64,000 bases of DNA from RPQJ01 sp963754125 (lineage in GTDB: Bacteria > Pseudomonadota > Gammaproteobacteria > Steroidobacterales > Steroidobacteraceae), in assembly GCA_963754125.1 (NCBI GenBank), contig CAVWEX010000001.1, positions 744,001-808,000 on the forward strand, read 5' to 3'. Position 1 is the first letter of the stretch, and each line of letters begins with the position of its first letter. Shown here piece after piece: positions 46,166 to 55,439 of the stretch. Both the position numbers and the translations under genes were made by a program. The notes under the pieces are model-generated. The model ran no database searches. It saw nothing but the letters and a program-made list of their open reading frames with translations, and had not been told where the DNA came from.

Positions 46166-47572
46166 ATGAACCATGTTGTCGGAACTGTACTTGTCGCTCT
46201 TGTCGCGGGCTGCCTGTGGCCATGCTCGTTGACGCTCGCACATGGGCCGGGGTCCAACGAGAACGAACCCTACCAGCCGCCACCCTTCGTTGCGCCGCGG
46301 CCAATGGCGCCGGGCCAGGTCAATGTCGCCACGTCGGCCGCGCATGAAGTCTGGCTCGTCGATCAGTCGAACTCGCGAGGCGAGGCATACGGCGGCGCAA
46401 TCTACATCTACGACGGTGAGGCGTTGCGCACCGGCGCCGACTCGGCAGTGGCCGAGCGGATTGATCTGGGAGCAGCGGTCACCGCGCTCTGCCTGTCGAA
46501 GACCGGCGCGAATCCAGTTCGACCCCACATGCTGGTATTCAACAGCACGGAAACACACGCAGTGCTGGGGTTCGTCGCCAGCGGTCACGTCGTCTTCCTC
46601 GATGCGCGCACGCGGCAGCCCGTCGACTGCTTCCGCACCGAACCAGGTGCACTGGGCGCGCGGCAGGCACACGCCGTCTGGCCGACGCCCGACGATCGGT
46701 ACGTGCTGGTGGCCAATCAGAACGGCAAGAAATTCGAACGCATCGCCACGAACTACGCGACCAACTCGTTTGCGCAGCAACCCGCCGCCACGCTGGACCT
46801 GGCCAACTGCACGACGCCCAGCGGTGTAGCCTGCCAGGCGGCTGGACTGCGGCCGGATAACGCCCCAATCTGTCCATTCGTGCCATCGACAGGTTTCCCT
46901 GCGTATCTATCGCTGCGTGGCGGCGGCATGCTGGCCGTGGATCACCGCACGACGCCGATGAGCATCGTCGCGGAGTACGATGCCGTGCAGATTCCGCGCG
47001 ATGGCTGCGGATTCGTCGAGGCGAAGGGCTGGGTCTACGGCAACGGCGGCGGCGGTAACGCGGCGAATCTCGATGGTTGGTTCCTCTACAGAGTTCCCGT
47101 CGGCGGGCGGGATGTCTACGACCCGAGCCGAGGACCGGGCCTGCCCGAAGCCGAAGAGATCGACCACGACGAGCGCTCGCAGCGGGACGCCCATGGCGTC
47201 GCGAAGACGCATGCCGGGAAGTACGTGTGGTTCTTCGATCGGCTGGCGAATGTCGTCGAAGTCTTCCGCGCGGATGACGGGATTCATGTCCAGACCACCA
47301 ATATTGCCGATCCAAACCTGTCCGTCGACCCGACGCCCGACCTGGTCGGTGAATCACCCGATGGACGGTTCATGTATGCCTCGCTGCGTGGTCCGAACCC
47401 GCTCTCCGGTGATCCGCACGCATCGCTGGGCACGACACCCGGCTTGATGGTGATCGAGGTGATGAAGGACGGCCGCAATCCAGCCGCGCGAGGCATCGCA
47501 AGGATATCGAACGTCGACGCAGGCGGAGTCGAGCGCGCGGACGGCCACGGCATTCGAGTCCGCCGGAAATAA
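46166..47572 (+). CDS. exported propeller-like protein
   Basis: 468 residues: signal peptide (NHVVGTVLVALVAGCLWPCS), then a blade-like pattern (HEVWLVDQSNS, HMLVFNSTETHAVLGFVASG, HVVFLDARTRQPVDCF, HAVWPTPDDRYVLVANQNGK, ESPDGRFMYASLRGPNP), reminiscent of YVTN/LVIVD-type beta-propellers. His residues at blade starts could bind metal. Start ATG 46166 lies behind AGGAG. Function unknown. Confidence 0.75.
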   Translation: MNHVVGTVLVALVAGCLWPCSLTLAHGPGSNENEPYQPPPFVAPRPMAPGQVNVATSAAHEVWLVDQSNSRGEAYGGAIYIYDGEALRTGADSAVAERIDLGAAVTALCLSKTGANPVRPHMLVFNSTETHAVLGFVASGHVVFLDARTRQPVDCFRTEPGALGARQAHAVWPTPDDRYVLVANQNGKKFERIATNYATNSFAQQPAATLDLANCTTPSGVACQAAGLRPDNAPICPFVPSTGFPAYLSLRGGGMLAVDHRTTPMSIVAEYDAVQIPRDGCGFVEAKGWVYGNGGGGNAANLDGWFLYRVPVGGRDVYDPSRGPGLPEAEEIDHDERSQRDAHGVAKTHAGKYVWFFDRLANVVEVFRADDGIHVQTTNIADPNLSVDPTPDLVGESPDGRFMYASLRGPNPLSGDPHASLGTTPGLMVIEVMKDGRNPAARGIARISNVDAGGVERADGHGIRVRRK

Positions 47573-47694
47573 AGGCCACCACGCCGAGCTTGGCGGCGAT
47601 GACGATGAGCATGCCTGCGGCGCAGGCAAAGAGAACTGCCATGACACCGTGGAGAATCGACAACGCGCGCCTAAGGCCTACCTTCCGCGGCCCA

Positions 47695-48282
47695 TCAATG
47701 CCCGCCCTGCACGATCAACCCCTCGGCCCGGAGCGCCTCCGCGAGCCCCTCCTCGATCTCCTCGGCCTGCGCCCTCGGGATCCCCTGCAGATGCAGCACC
47801 GGTCCGATCAGCAATTCGAGCCCGCGCTTCAGCACGCTTCCCGCCGCGCGAATCCCCGCCTTGTGCTGGTCGAATCGCGCGGCCGGCGCGTACCGCGTTG
47901 CGCCCACGTACACGCCCAGTTCATCGACCGCTCGATCGCTGTAGTCGAGCAGCACCAGGTACACGTTGGACCGACCGCGTCCCTCGGGCTCGAACCGCGC
48001 CGCCACCTCGTAGGCGAGCGGCAACCACGCCACGTAACGCATCGGCAACCAGTCCGGCACCGACTCCGGTGCCGCCCGCCACAGCAGTCCGAGCATTCGC
48101 TCGAGGTTCATCGGTGGCTCGTTCCGCATCCACAGCTCGTGAATGCAGTGTGCTCCCGCCACGCCCTCGCGCGACTCGAGCGCCGCCACGAACTGCTGCA
48201 CGACGTCGTCCCGCGCGAGCAAGCGCAGCGGCCGACTCGCAGGCGCCATTGAACGGCTCTGTCGTTTCTTCTTCGTCGCCAA
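47695..48282 (-). CDS. GIY-YIG-like protein
   Basis: 195 residues. The C-terminal half has the GIY-YIG-like pattern VYLVLLDYSDRAVDELGVYV-G-ATRYAPAARFDQHKAG, with GVYVG in place of GIYxG and an Arg/His pair that match the catalytic layout, but the usual catalytic Glu is not certain. The N-terminal 80 residues (LRLLARDDVVQQFVAALESR) are a family-specific region. The first residues are Lys-rich. Stand-alone GIY-YIG proteins are nucleases or decayed relatives; activity is not claimed. Confidence 0.6.
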   Translation of the reverse strand: MATKKKRQSRSMAPASRPLRLLARDDVVQQFVAALESREGVAGAHCIHELWMRNEPPMNLERMLGLLWRAAPESVPDWLPMRYVAWLPLAYEVAARFEPEGRGRSNVYLVLLDYSDRAVDELGVYVGATRYAPAARFDQHKAGIRAAGSVLKRGLELLIGPVLHLQGIPRAQAEEIEEGLAEALRAEGLIVQGGH

Positions 48283-48538
48283 CCCTGCCCCTCAGGCCGC
48301 CAAGCGGTTCACGCACCCGCTTCGGGATCGTGACCTGTCCCTTTGATAGGACCGTGTGTTGCGCCCTCGGTTCGATGCGCGCACCCTAAGCCGAGGGGGG
48401 GAGTTCCGCGCAACTGTTCTCGGACCGGCCGGTACGGGCCGCCGCGAGTGCCGTTACCGCGCGACGGCCGGCCCCACGTTTGGTGCCACCTGGCTCAGCC
48501 TGCATACGAACCCTGAACCGCAAGGCGGGGAGACGGTC

Positions 48539-50290
48539 ATGAGCGATACCGTTCTGGCGATGCGTACGGTGCTCGAGCGTGCGGCATCGTCCGCGCGCCC
48601 CACGCTGGCGGACGTCGGGCTGCTTGGCGAGCTGGTGGAAGCGGGCCTGGTGGCCTCGCTGCCGCTGCAGGTGATCCGACCCGACGACCTCGTCGTGCTG
48701 GAGTTCCGCTTCGTCAACCTGCAGCGCTGGGGCAGCAGACTGCGCCGCCGCACCGCGGGGCAGGCGGCGCTGCTGGTCGTGGACCACCAGCCGCAGTCCT
48801 TCGGCGAGCAGGCCGTCCCCGAGATCGACGGGAGCCAGCAACAGTCCTACGCCAGCGCGTCGGACCTGAACCCATACGCTAACAAGCCGCCGCCACCGCC
48901 GCCGAGCCCGCCGAAACCGCCGGCGCCCACGCAGACCGCGACCCGCATCGCCGGGCCCTCGCGGCTCGTGTTCGAGATGCCGGCCGACGAAGGCCCGATC
49001 GACTGGACGCTCGAGGCGCTGCTCGCGGCATGCCGTCGCTGGCCACTGCGGCTCGCGTCGACGGCTGCCGAGGATTTCCAGGGATTCCGGCTGCCACCGG
49101 ATCTGCGGCTGGGCTCGCTCGCGGCGCTCGAGGCGCTCGGCGGAAGGATCTCCGCGGCCGGGATCCGTGCGCTCGGCACACTCGCTCGCACGCTCGGGAC
49201 GGAGGCGCTCGAACAGGCGGCCGCAGGACGTCCGATCGTCGGCCCCACGGTCGCGAAGCGCCTCGAGGCCGGGGTCACCGAGGCGCTGCGGAACGCGCAG
49301 TCAGCCGCTACGCCGTGCGCACCGGCCGCACCAATTTGTGGTCGGCTCGATCAGCGCGACCTCGAGCAGCGCCGCTCACGGTCCGCGGGCACCCGATGGA
49401 CGGTCCCGCTCGAGCGCTCGCGCGAGGTCACCGCACGCTCGAAGATCCGAGCGGCCTGCAATCGCTCGACCAGTTCCCACCGCTTCGGCGGCGCTTCTAG
49501 GGTCGACGGGCGCAAGCCCGACGTGGACGTGGACCTGAACCCGGAACACGGCATCACCTTCGGCGGGCCGCTCGAGTTCGTGAACACCCTCAAGGACCTC
49601 ATCCCCGCCAACGGCTTCTCTGACCCGCCGAATCTCTCCGTCACGCCTGCGGGCATCACGGCCGGCTACACGCTCGGCCTGCCGGCGGTGCAGATCGGCG
49701 TGATGTCGCTCACCAACATCAGCCTCGGTGCGGCCTTCAGCCTGCCGTTCACGGGCGATCCGCCGACCGCGCGATTCAACTTCGCCGAGCGGCACAACAC
49801 GTTCAACCTGACGGTGTCCATGTTCGGCGGCGGCGGCTTCGTGGCGCTGGTAGTCGGCACCGAGGGCGTGCGCGAGATCGAGGCCGCGCTCGAGTTCGGG
49901 GCGAAGATCGCCATCGACCTCGGCGTCGCCTCGGGTTCCGTCTACGTCAAGGGCGGCTTCTACTTCCACTTCGCCACCGACCGCGTCGAGTTCGAAGGAT
50001 ACGTCGAACTCGGCGGCCGACTGTCGGTGCTGGGCCTCATCTCCGTCTCGCTCACCTTCCACCTGTCACTCTCCTACGAGTCGGTCGGGAACAAGGCGAC
50101 GGACGGCAAGACCGTGTCGCGGCTCTTCGGCCAGGCGACGCTCGTGGTCGAGATCGAGATCCTGTTCTTCTCGGCCTCGGTCGAAGTGACGGTCAAGAAG
50201 ACGTTCGCCGGCTCGGAGGCGGACCCGAAGTTCATCGACCTCGTGCCCACCCCGGCCGTGTGGTCCGAGTACTGCGCGGCTTTCGCCTGA
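48539..50290 (+). CDS. large protein of unknown function, first of a two-gene unit
   Basis: 583 residues. An N-terminal alpha/beta part (TVLERAASSARPTLADVGLL) is followed by a Pro run (PPPPPPSPPKPPAPT, about 123-137), a helical part, and from about residue 335 a long region of alternating hydrophobic strands with Gly turns (LSVTPAGITAGYTLGL, SMFGGGGFVALVVG, YVKGGFYFHF). No catalytic motif is visible. Codon usage between 49290 and 49500 drifts among frames, so that stretch may contain compensating indels. ATG 48539 follows GGGGAGAC. The next gene starts 11 bases after the stop. Confidence 0.6.
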   Translation: MSDTVLAMRTVLERAASSARPTLADVGLLGELVEAGLVASLPLQVIRPDDLVVLEFRFVNLQRWGSRLRRRTAGQAALLVVDHQPQSFGEQAVPEIDGSQQQSYASASDLNPYANKPPPPPPSPPKPPAPTQTATRIAGPSRLVFEMPADEGPIDWTLEALLAACRRWPLRLASTAAEDFQGFRLPPDLRLGSLAALEALGGRISAAGIRALGTLARTLGTEALEQAAAGRPIVGPTVAKRLEAGVTEALRNAQSAATPCAPAAPICGRLDQRDLEQRRSRSAGTRWTVPLERSREVTARSKIRAACNRSTSSHRFGGASRVDGRKPDVDVDLNPEHGITFGGPLEFVNTLKDLIPANGFSDPPNLSVTPAGITAGYTLGLPAVQIGVMSLTNISLGAAFSLPFTGDPPTARFNFAERHNTFNLTVSMFGGGGFVALVVGTEGVREIEAALEFGAKIAIDLGVASGSVYVKGGFYFHFATDRVEFEGYVELGGRLSVLGLISVSLTFHLSLSYESVGNKATDGKTVSRLFGQATLVVEIEILFFSASVEVTVKKTFAGSEADPKFIDLVPTPAVWSEYCAAFA

Positions 50291-50301
50291 GGAGCACGAC
50301 C

Positions 50302-53300
50302 ATGGCGACCTACTCGCAGCAGATCGTGTGGACCGCGGTGCCGGATGGCCTCACGACCGATGGCAAGCGGCTCCGGTTCAACGTCCACGTCGGGCCGCGC
50401 CTCACCGTGACCGGCGCGCCGAACGCGGAGCTGTCGGATTTCCCGGCCTTCGTGGACTGGGTCGCGACGCTCACCGCCGCGCAGCTCGTGCTGCGGATCA
50501 ACGGCGCACCCGTGGTCCCGCTGCGTGAGCCCGTCGCCCGCGCAGAGGTGTGGGCCGCGCTGTTCCCGCCCGAAACACCGGTCGAGACGCGGCTGGTCGA
50601 GGACTTCCGCGGCAAGCAGATCCTCACCTACCCGCTCGCGACCCTCGCCGAGCGCATCGAGGCCGACTACGCGACGCTCGCGGCCAGTGCCGATGCCGAG
50701 CTTCCGCTGGCGCGCGCGCTGCGCGAACTGCTGCCGTACCACCCTGAACGTCAGCCGAAGCTCGACGACCTGCTGAAGCTGCTGGCCGACACGGACTCCG
50801 AGAAGGCGGTGGCCGACCCGCGCACCGCGGTGGCGCTGCTGGCCGCATATCACCGGCCACTCGACCAGTCCGTCGAGGTGAAGGCGTCGAAGCAGACGGC
50901 CGACGATCCGCACGAGGACGTGGTGTGGGACTCGGTCAAGCCCATCGAGCTGCCGCAGCCCGCCGACCTCGCCGCGCGCTACGATTTCCACCGGCGCCTG
51001 TCCGCGCTCGGCCAGCATCCGCACCTGATGAGGCTCGCGGGCATGGTCGTGCCGGTGACCGTGCCGCTGCGCGGCTTCGCGAACGGACCGCTGACCGTGC
51101 AGGTTGAGGCAACCTGGGAGGCGGACGGCGTGCCGGCCGAACCCGACGGCCGGCCGATCACCCACTGCATCCTCGACGGGACAGCGCTGTTCGCGCGACC
51201 GCGCGGTCCGCTGGTGATCAACGGCTGGCTCAAGGCCTCGGACCCGCGCTTCCGGCTGGTGGCGCTCGACGTGGACGGCGCCGGGCTCAATCTCAAGAAC
51301 TTCGCGGGCGCACTGCCGCGCATGGTCGAGGAGCGATTCGACGACGAGGACTTCCAGGCCCCGCGCCTGGCGCACGCCGGCGCCCCGCGCCTTCGGACCG
51401 CCGGCATCCAGCTCGGGCACGTGCGGCGCGACCGCGCCATCCGCGGCAGCTTCGAGGACAGTTTCAAGCTCGAACAGGCGCTCGCCTCGCGCGCGCACAT
51501 CAACCTGTTCGCCGAGGACCTCGCCCGAGGCTGGCGCGTCGAAGTCGCGCCGGTGGGCGTGGAGCGCTGGCAGTCGCTGCTGCGCTTCGACGGCCGCTAT
51601 CGCCTGAAGGACGTCCGGCGAGATCATCGAGACCCGCGACGAGGAAGGCATCGTCCGGCTCGCCGCCGGCGCGTCGGCCGACGGCAGCAACCCAGACGTG
51701 CTCAAGGCCACAGAGGCGCTGTTTGCGTGGAGCGGCTGGAGCCTCGCCGCGCCCGAGCCCGGCCTCGCGATCATGCCCGACGATGTCACGCACGCCGAGG
51801 GACCCAACGAATCGCCGCCCGGACTGCCGCTCGAGAGCAGCTTCAAGGCGCACGCGAAGTCGCTCCCCACACTGCGCTTCGGTCAGTCCTATCGAGCGCG
51901 CCTGCGGCTCGCCGACATCGCGGGCGGTGGTCTGCGTTGGACGGGCGCGCCATCGGCCGTCCACGGCATCGAGTCGGCCCCGGTGTTCTACGGTCGTTAC
52001 GAGCCGATCGAGGCGGCGTCACTGGCACTGGTGGAAGGCGACATCAATCCCGCGGACGGAGAGAGCATGGCGCGCGGCGCACTGCGCAGCATGGACGATC
52101 CGTCTCGATCCAACGACCGTTCGCGGCGCATCCTCGCGCCGCCTCGCGTCGGGCACCGCTTCGCCGAGACGCACGGGGTGCTCGACCGTCCCGACGGGCG
52201 GCCGGACCCGGCCCTGTACCCGCTCCTCACGCAGCGGGACGCGCCGTTCGCGACTCGGAAGGTGAGCACGCAAGCGTACCTGCCCGAAGGCGAGCCCGGC
52301 CCGGCGCCGACGGTTGTGACCGAGTACGCGGAGCACCTTGTCGCACAGCCCACGCCCTACCTCTACGACCCGCTCTGCGCCGGATTCGCGCTGCGCATCT
52401 TCGGCGTGCCCGGCATCAACCCGAACACCGTGCACAAGGTGCCACTGACGGGGTCAGCGTGGGACCCGACCGCCGCCACCGGCTGGCCCGACGGGCGCAC
52501 GGTGACGCTCGAGGCGGCCGCGAGCGGCAGCTTCGGCTGGGATCCTGCCAAGCGCTTGTTCCGCGTGCCCCTCGGCAAGGCGGAGCGGGCCCGGGTGCGG
52601 GTCTCGGCTCTGGTGCCCCGGGAGGGCTGGAAACTCTTCAAGCTGCTGGAGCGCGTCCGCGCACTCCCGGACGGCGCGAAGACGCTGCTGAAGATCAAGG
52701 CACTGCTCGAGAACGGCGGGCACTGGATGTTCACGCCCTGGACGACCGTCGAGCTGGTGCACGCCGTGCAGCGGCCGCTCGTGGTGCCGAACTTCGAGTC
52801 GCTGCTCGCCGACCGCGCCCCGGCCGCGGTCGCGGCGCGGCTGCGCTGGACCAGCCCGGTGCACGCGAAGAGCACGGCGCGTTTCGACGTCGCCGGACGA
52901 TGGATCGAGATCGACGACAACGGCGCGGACGGCCCGACGGCGCGACGATTCGAGGGCGCCGCGTTCAGCCGGACCTTCGCGCGACTCGACCATCCCGACG
53001 GCAAGGCGCTGCGCGTGCCCGACGTGCACGTCCTCGCCGACACCCGCGCGCGACGCATCTTTTACCAGGCGACCGCAACGACCCGATTCCGCGAGTACAT
53101 GGCGCCGGACATCCGCACCGACGCCGCCAACCTCACCGTCGTCTCGACACCGCGCCGCGCCTGGGTTCCCTCGTCCTCGCCGCCACCCGCCCCGCTCGTG
53201 CGCTACCTCGTGCCAACGTTCGGTTGGTCCGCAAGCGGCAGTAGCGGCAGTACGCGCAGGGTGTGGCGCACGGGCGGTGGCCTGCGCGTCTGGCTTGAGC

Positions 53301-54322
53301 GTCCCTGGTTCGCCAGCGGCGCAAACGAGATGCTGGCCGTGCTGCTGCCGCGCGGCAGCGCGGATCCGCAAACCAGCGCCGGTAAGGACTTCGTCACGCA
53401 GTGGGGCGCCGATCCGGTCTGGACCGGCCCGAAGGTCACCACGATCGCACCGGTGCGGGGCGATTTCCTGCGCCGCGTAGACGCGACCGGACCCATTCCC
53501 TATGGCTTCTCCGCGCCCGGGGTGCCCGACCTCGCCACCGAGGGCTCCGATCTCGGCGGCACCCTGCCGCTTGAGGAACTCATGCCGCAGGGGGCGCCGG
53601 CCGGTCTGTCGGTGGACGCCGTGCCACATCCGGTGGCCTTCGATCCAGATCGCAAGCTCTGGTACTGCGACCTCGTGATTCGCCCCGGGGCCGCGTACTT
53701 CCCGTTCGTGCGTCTCGCGCTGGCCCGCTACCAGCCACACAGCATCCCCGGGCACCACCTGTCGTCAGTGGTGATGGCCTCGTTCCAGCAACTGGCGCCC
53801 GACCGCGTGGCGACGGTGATCCGGGAGCCCGGCGAACGCTTGCGTGTGCAGGTACACGGCGTCACGCCGCTGACGGGCGCGCCGGTCCCGCAGGGCGGCG
53901 CCGTCAAGGTGCAGCTGCAGCGGCTGCGGTCAGGCGGCGATCCCTCGCTCGACTGGGCCGACACGCCGCAAGCTCCGGTGGTGCGGCTGGCCGCGCCCGT
54001 CTCCAGCGCCAAGTCCGCGGCGGCTCGCAAGTCGAGCGTCCGCGCCAAGCGCGTGAGCGTGGCGATGCAACGCCGGGTGGCGGACGCGCTCACAGCCATT
54101 GAGCGCGGCGATCTCGAGATCGTGCTGCGCGAGCCTGACATTCTGCATTGGCTGCTGCCGCCGCTGATCCACGAGGAAGTACTGCGCCTGCCGGCCGCGG
54201 GCAGCGACCGGCTGCGGATCCTCGTCACCGAGAGCGAGAGCTACTGGACGGAGGCCGAGAACGGCGGGCGCTCGATGTCGCCAGGCAGCCGCATCGTCTA
54301 CGCAACGGCGATCGATCTGTAG
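50302..54322 (+). pseudogene. very large protein of unknown function, second of the two-gene unit, one frameshift
   Basis: About 1340 residues once a single extra base near 51615 is removed (RYRLKDV then GEIIETRDEEGIVRLA). The N-terminus is beta-rich (IVWTAVPDGLTTDGKRLRFN, VHVGPRLTVTG), later parts mix beta and helix (WTTVELVHAVQRPLVVPNFE), and a basic linker lies near the C-terminus (SAKSAAARKSSVRAKRVSVA). No signal peptide, membrane helix, P-loop or known catalytic motif is visible. It is separated from the previous gene by 11 bases and has matching codon bias, so the two act together. Start ATG 50302. Confidence 0.6.
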
Positions 54323-54414
54323 CGGCGATGTACGCGCGAGTCGTAATCCACTTACCGCCTCCCAGATTGCAGGGGGACTCAGGATCTCGCCGACGATCGC
54401 ACCACGAACCGGAG

Positions 54415-54948
54415 TCAGCGCAACTTCGCGGCCGCCGTGCGAGCTGCCGCGACCACCGCATCCTTCTTCGTGGTCACGCCCATTGCCGAGGCACTGACCG
54501 TCAGCAGACGCTGGCCCACCCGGACCATGACCTCGACGCTGTAGTTACCTTGCGTCGCGAGACCGGCCTGGTCGCCGATGCCCTTGATCGCGTCACCCTC
54601 GATGGGCGTGTTCCCGATCAGCATCCGGGACATCTCGTCGCGACCCTGGTTGACGGTCAGTGTCAGGTCGCCCTTCCCCGCGCCCGCGTCCCAACGACAC
54701 TGTCCTTGCGCCGCGCCGGGCGACGCCGGCCCCGTAATGGGAGTCGCATTGGGGCTGACGCCGAGAATGGCCTTCACATCACCCGCTCCAATCAAGGCGC
54801 AGACCGCCTCCGACGATATCGGCGAGGAGCGGCTTGATGGGCTGGAACTCGCATTCTGCGCGGCGCTGGGCGAACTGCCGTAGGCGGACAGCAGCAGCGC
54901 ACCCGCAAGGGCCGTCGATAACCCGATCCGCTGTCGTGTGACTCGCAT
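54415..54948 (-). CDS. exported protein, DUF3558-like
   Basis: 177 residues: signal peptide (RIGLSTALAGALLLSAYGSS), a Ser-rich linker, then AVCALIGAGDVKAILGVSPN and QCRWDAGAGKGDLTLTV, the two-Cys pattern also seen at 44797, and an amphipathic end (VRVGQRLLTVSASAMGVTTK). The mature part should be exported. Start ATG 54948; the frame extends to 54978. It converges with the 50302 gene. Function unknown. Confidence 0.65.
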   Translation of the reverse strand: MRVTRQRIGLSTALAGALLLSAYGSSPSAAQNASSSPSSRSSPISSEAVCALIGAGDVKAILGVSPNATPITGPASPGAAQGQCRWDAGAGKGDLTLTVNQGRDEMSRMLIGNTPIEGDAIKGIGDQAGLATQGNYSVEVMVRVGQRLLTVSASAMGVTTKKDAVVAAARTAAAKLR

Positions 54949-55099
54949 GGCTGCTCCACGTGTAGATGTGAGCCGCATGAACGTAGCACCCGTTGCAGAG
55001 CAAGTCGAGTCGCCACGAACTCGTCAGCACTGCCCAAGTCCGCCGACCCGGGCGGATCACCTTAGCCGCTCACGCCCCGCCTGACGCACGCACCTAATC

Positions 55100-55294
55100 T
55101 CACTCCTGCAACCGCAGGATCAGGAATGCGAACAGGATGAACACGCTGAGTGCACAGGCCAGCGAGACGCCGATCGAGAAACGCGGCCCGCCCTGGAACT
55201 GCGGCCGTCGCATCGCGGGATAGCGCATCATCACGAACAGCACGCCGCAGGCCACCGCCACGCCCGCGAGCGCCAGCTCTTGAGCGACATTCAT
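55100..55294 (-). CDS. small two-helix membrane protein
   Basis: 64 residues with two hydrophobic helices (ALAGVAVACGVLFVMM and IGVSLACALSVFILFAFLIL) joined by a basic loop (RYPAMRRPQFQGG). Start ATG 55294 has an excellent AGGAGGTGC ribosome site. It is divergent from the SIR2 gene, 145 bases away. Function unknown. Confidence 0.6.
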   Translation of the reverse strand: MNVAQELALAGVAVACGVLFVMMRYPAMRRPQFQGGPRFSIGVSLACALSVFILFAFLILRLQE

Positions 55295-55439
55295 GATCCA
55301 GCACCTCCTACTTCTGCCAGACTTCGAGCATCGCATTTCCCTCGCGGGCTGATGAGCAGACAATCAGCGTTCGTTCAATTGGCGCGACTGGCACCGCAGG
55401 CCGCGTCAGGAGTCCACACGAATCAGCGGAGGCAAGACC

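Noticed and set aside
47575..47663. Hydrophobic minus-strand start (HGVMAVLFACAAGMLIVIAA) after the propeller gene
   Set aside because: Very short, no ribosome site and no continuation; possibly a remnant, but not supportable as a gene.
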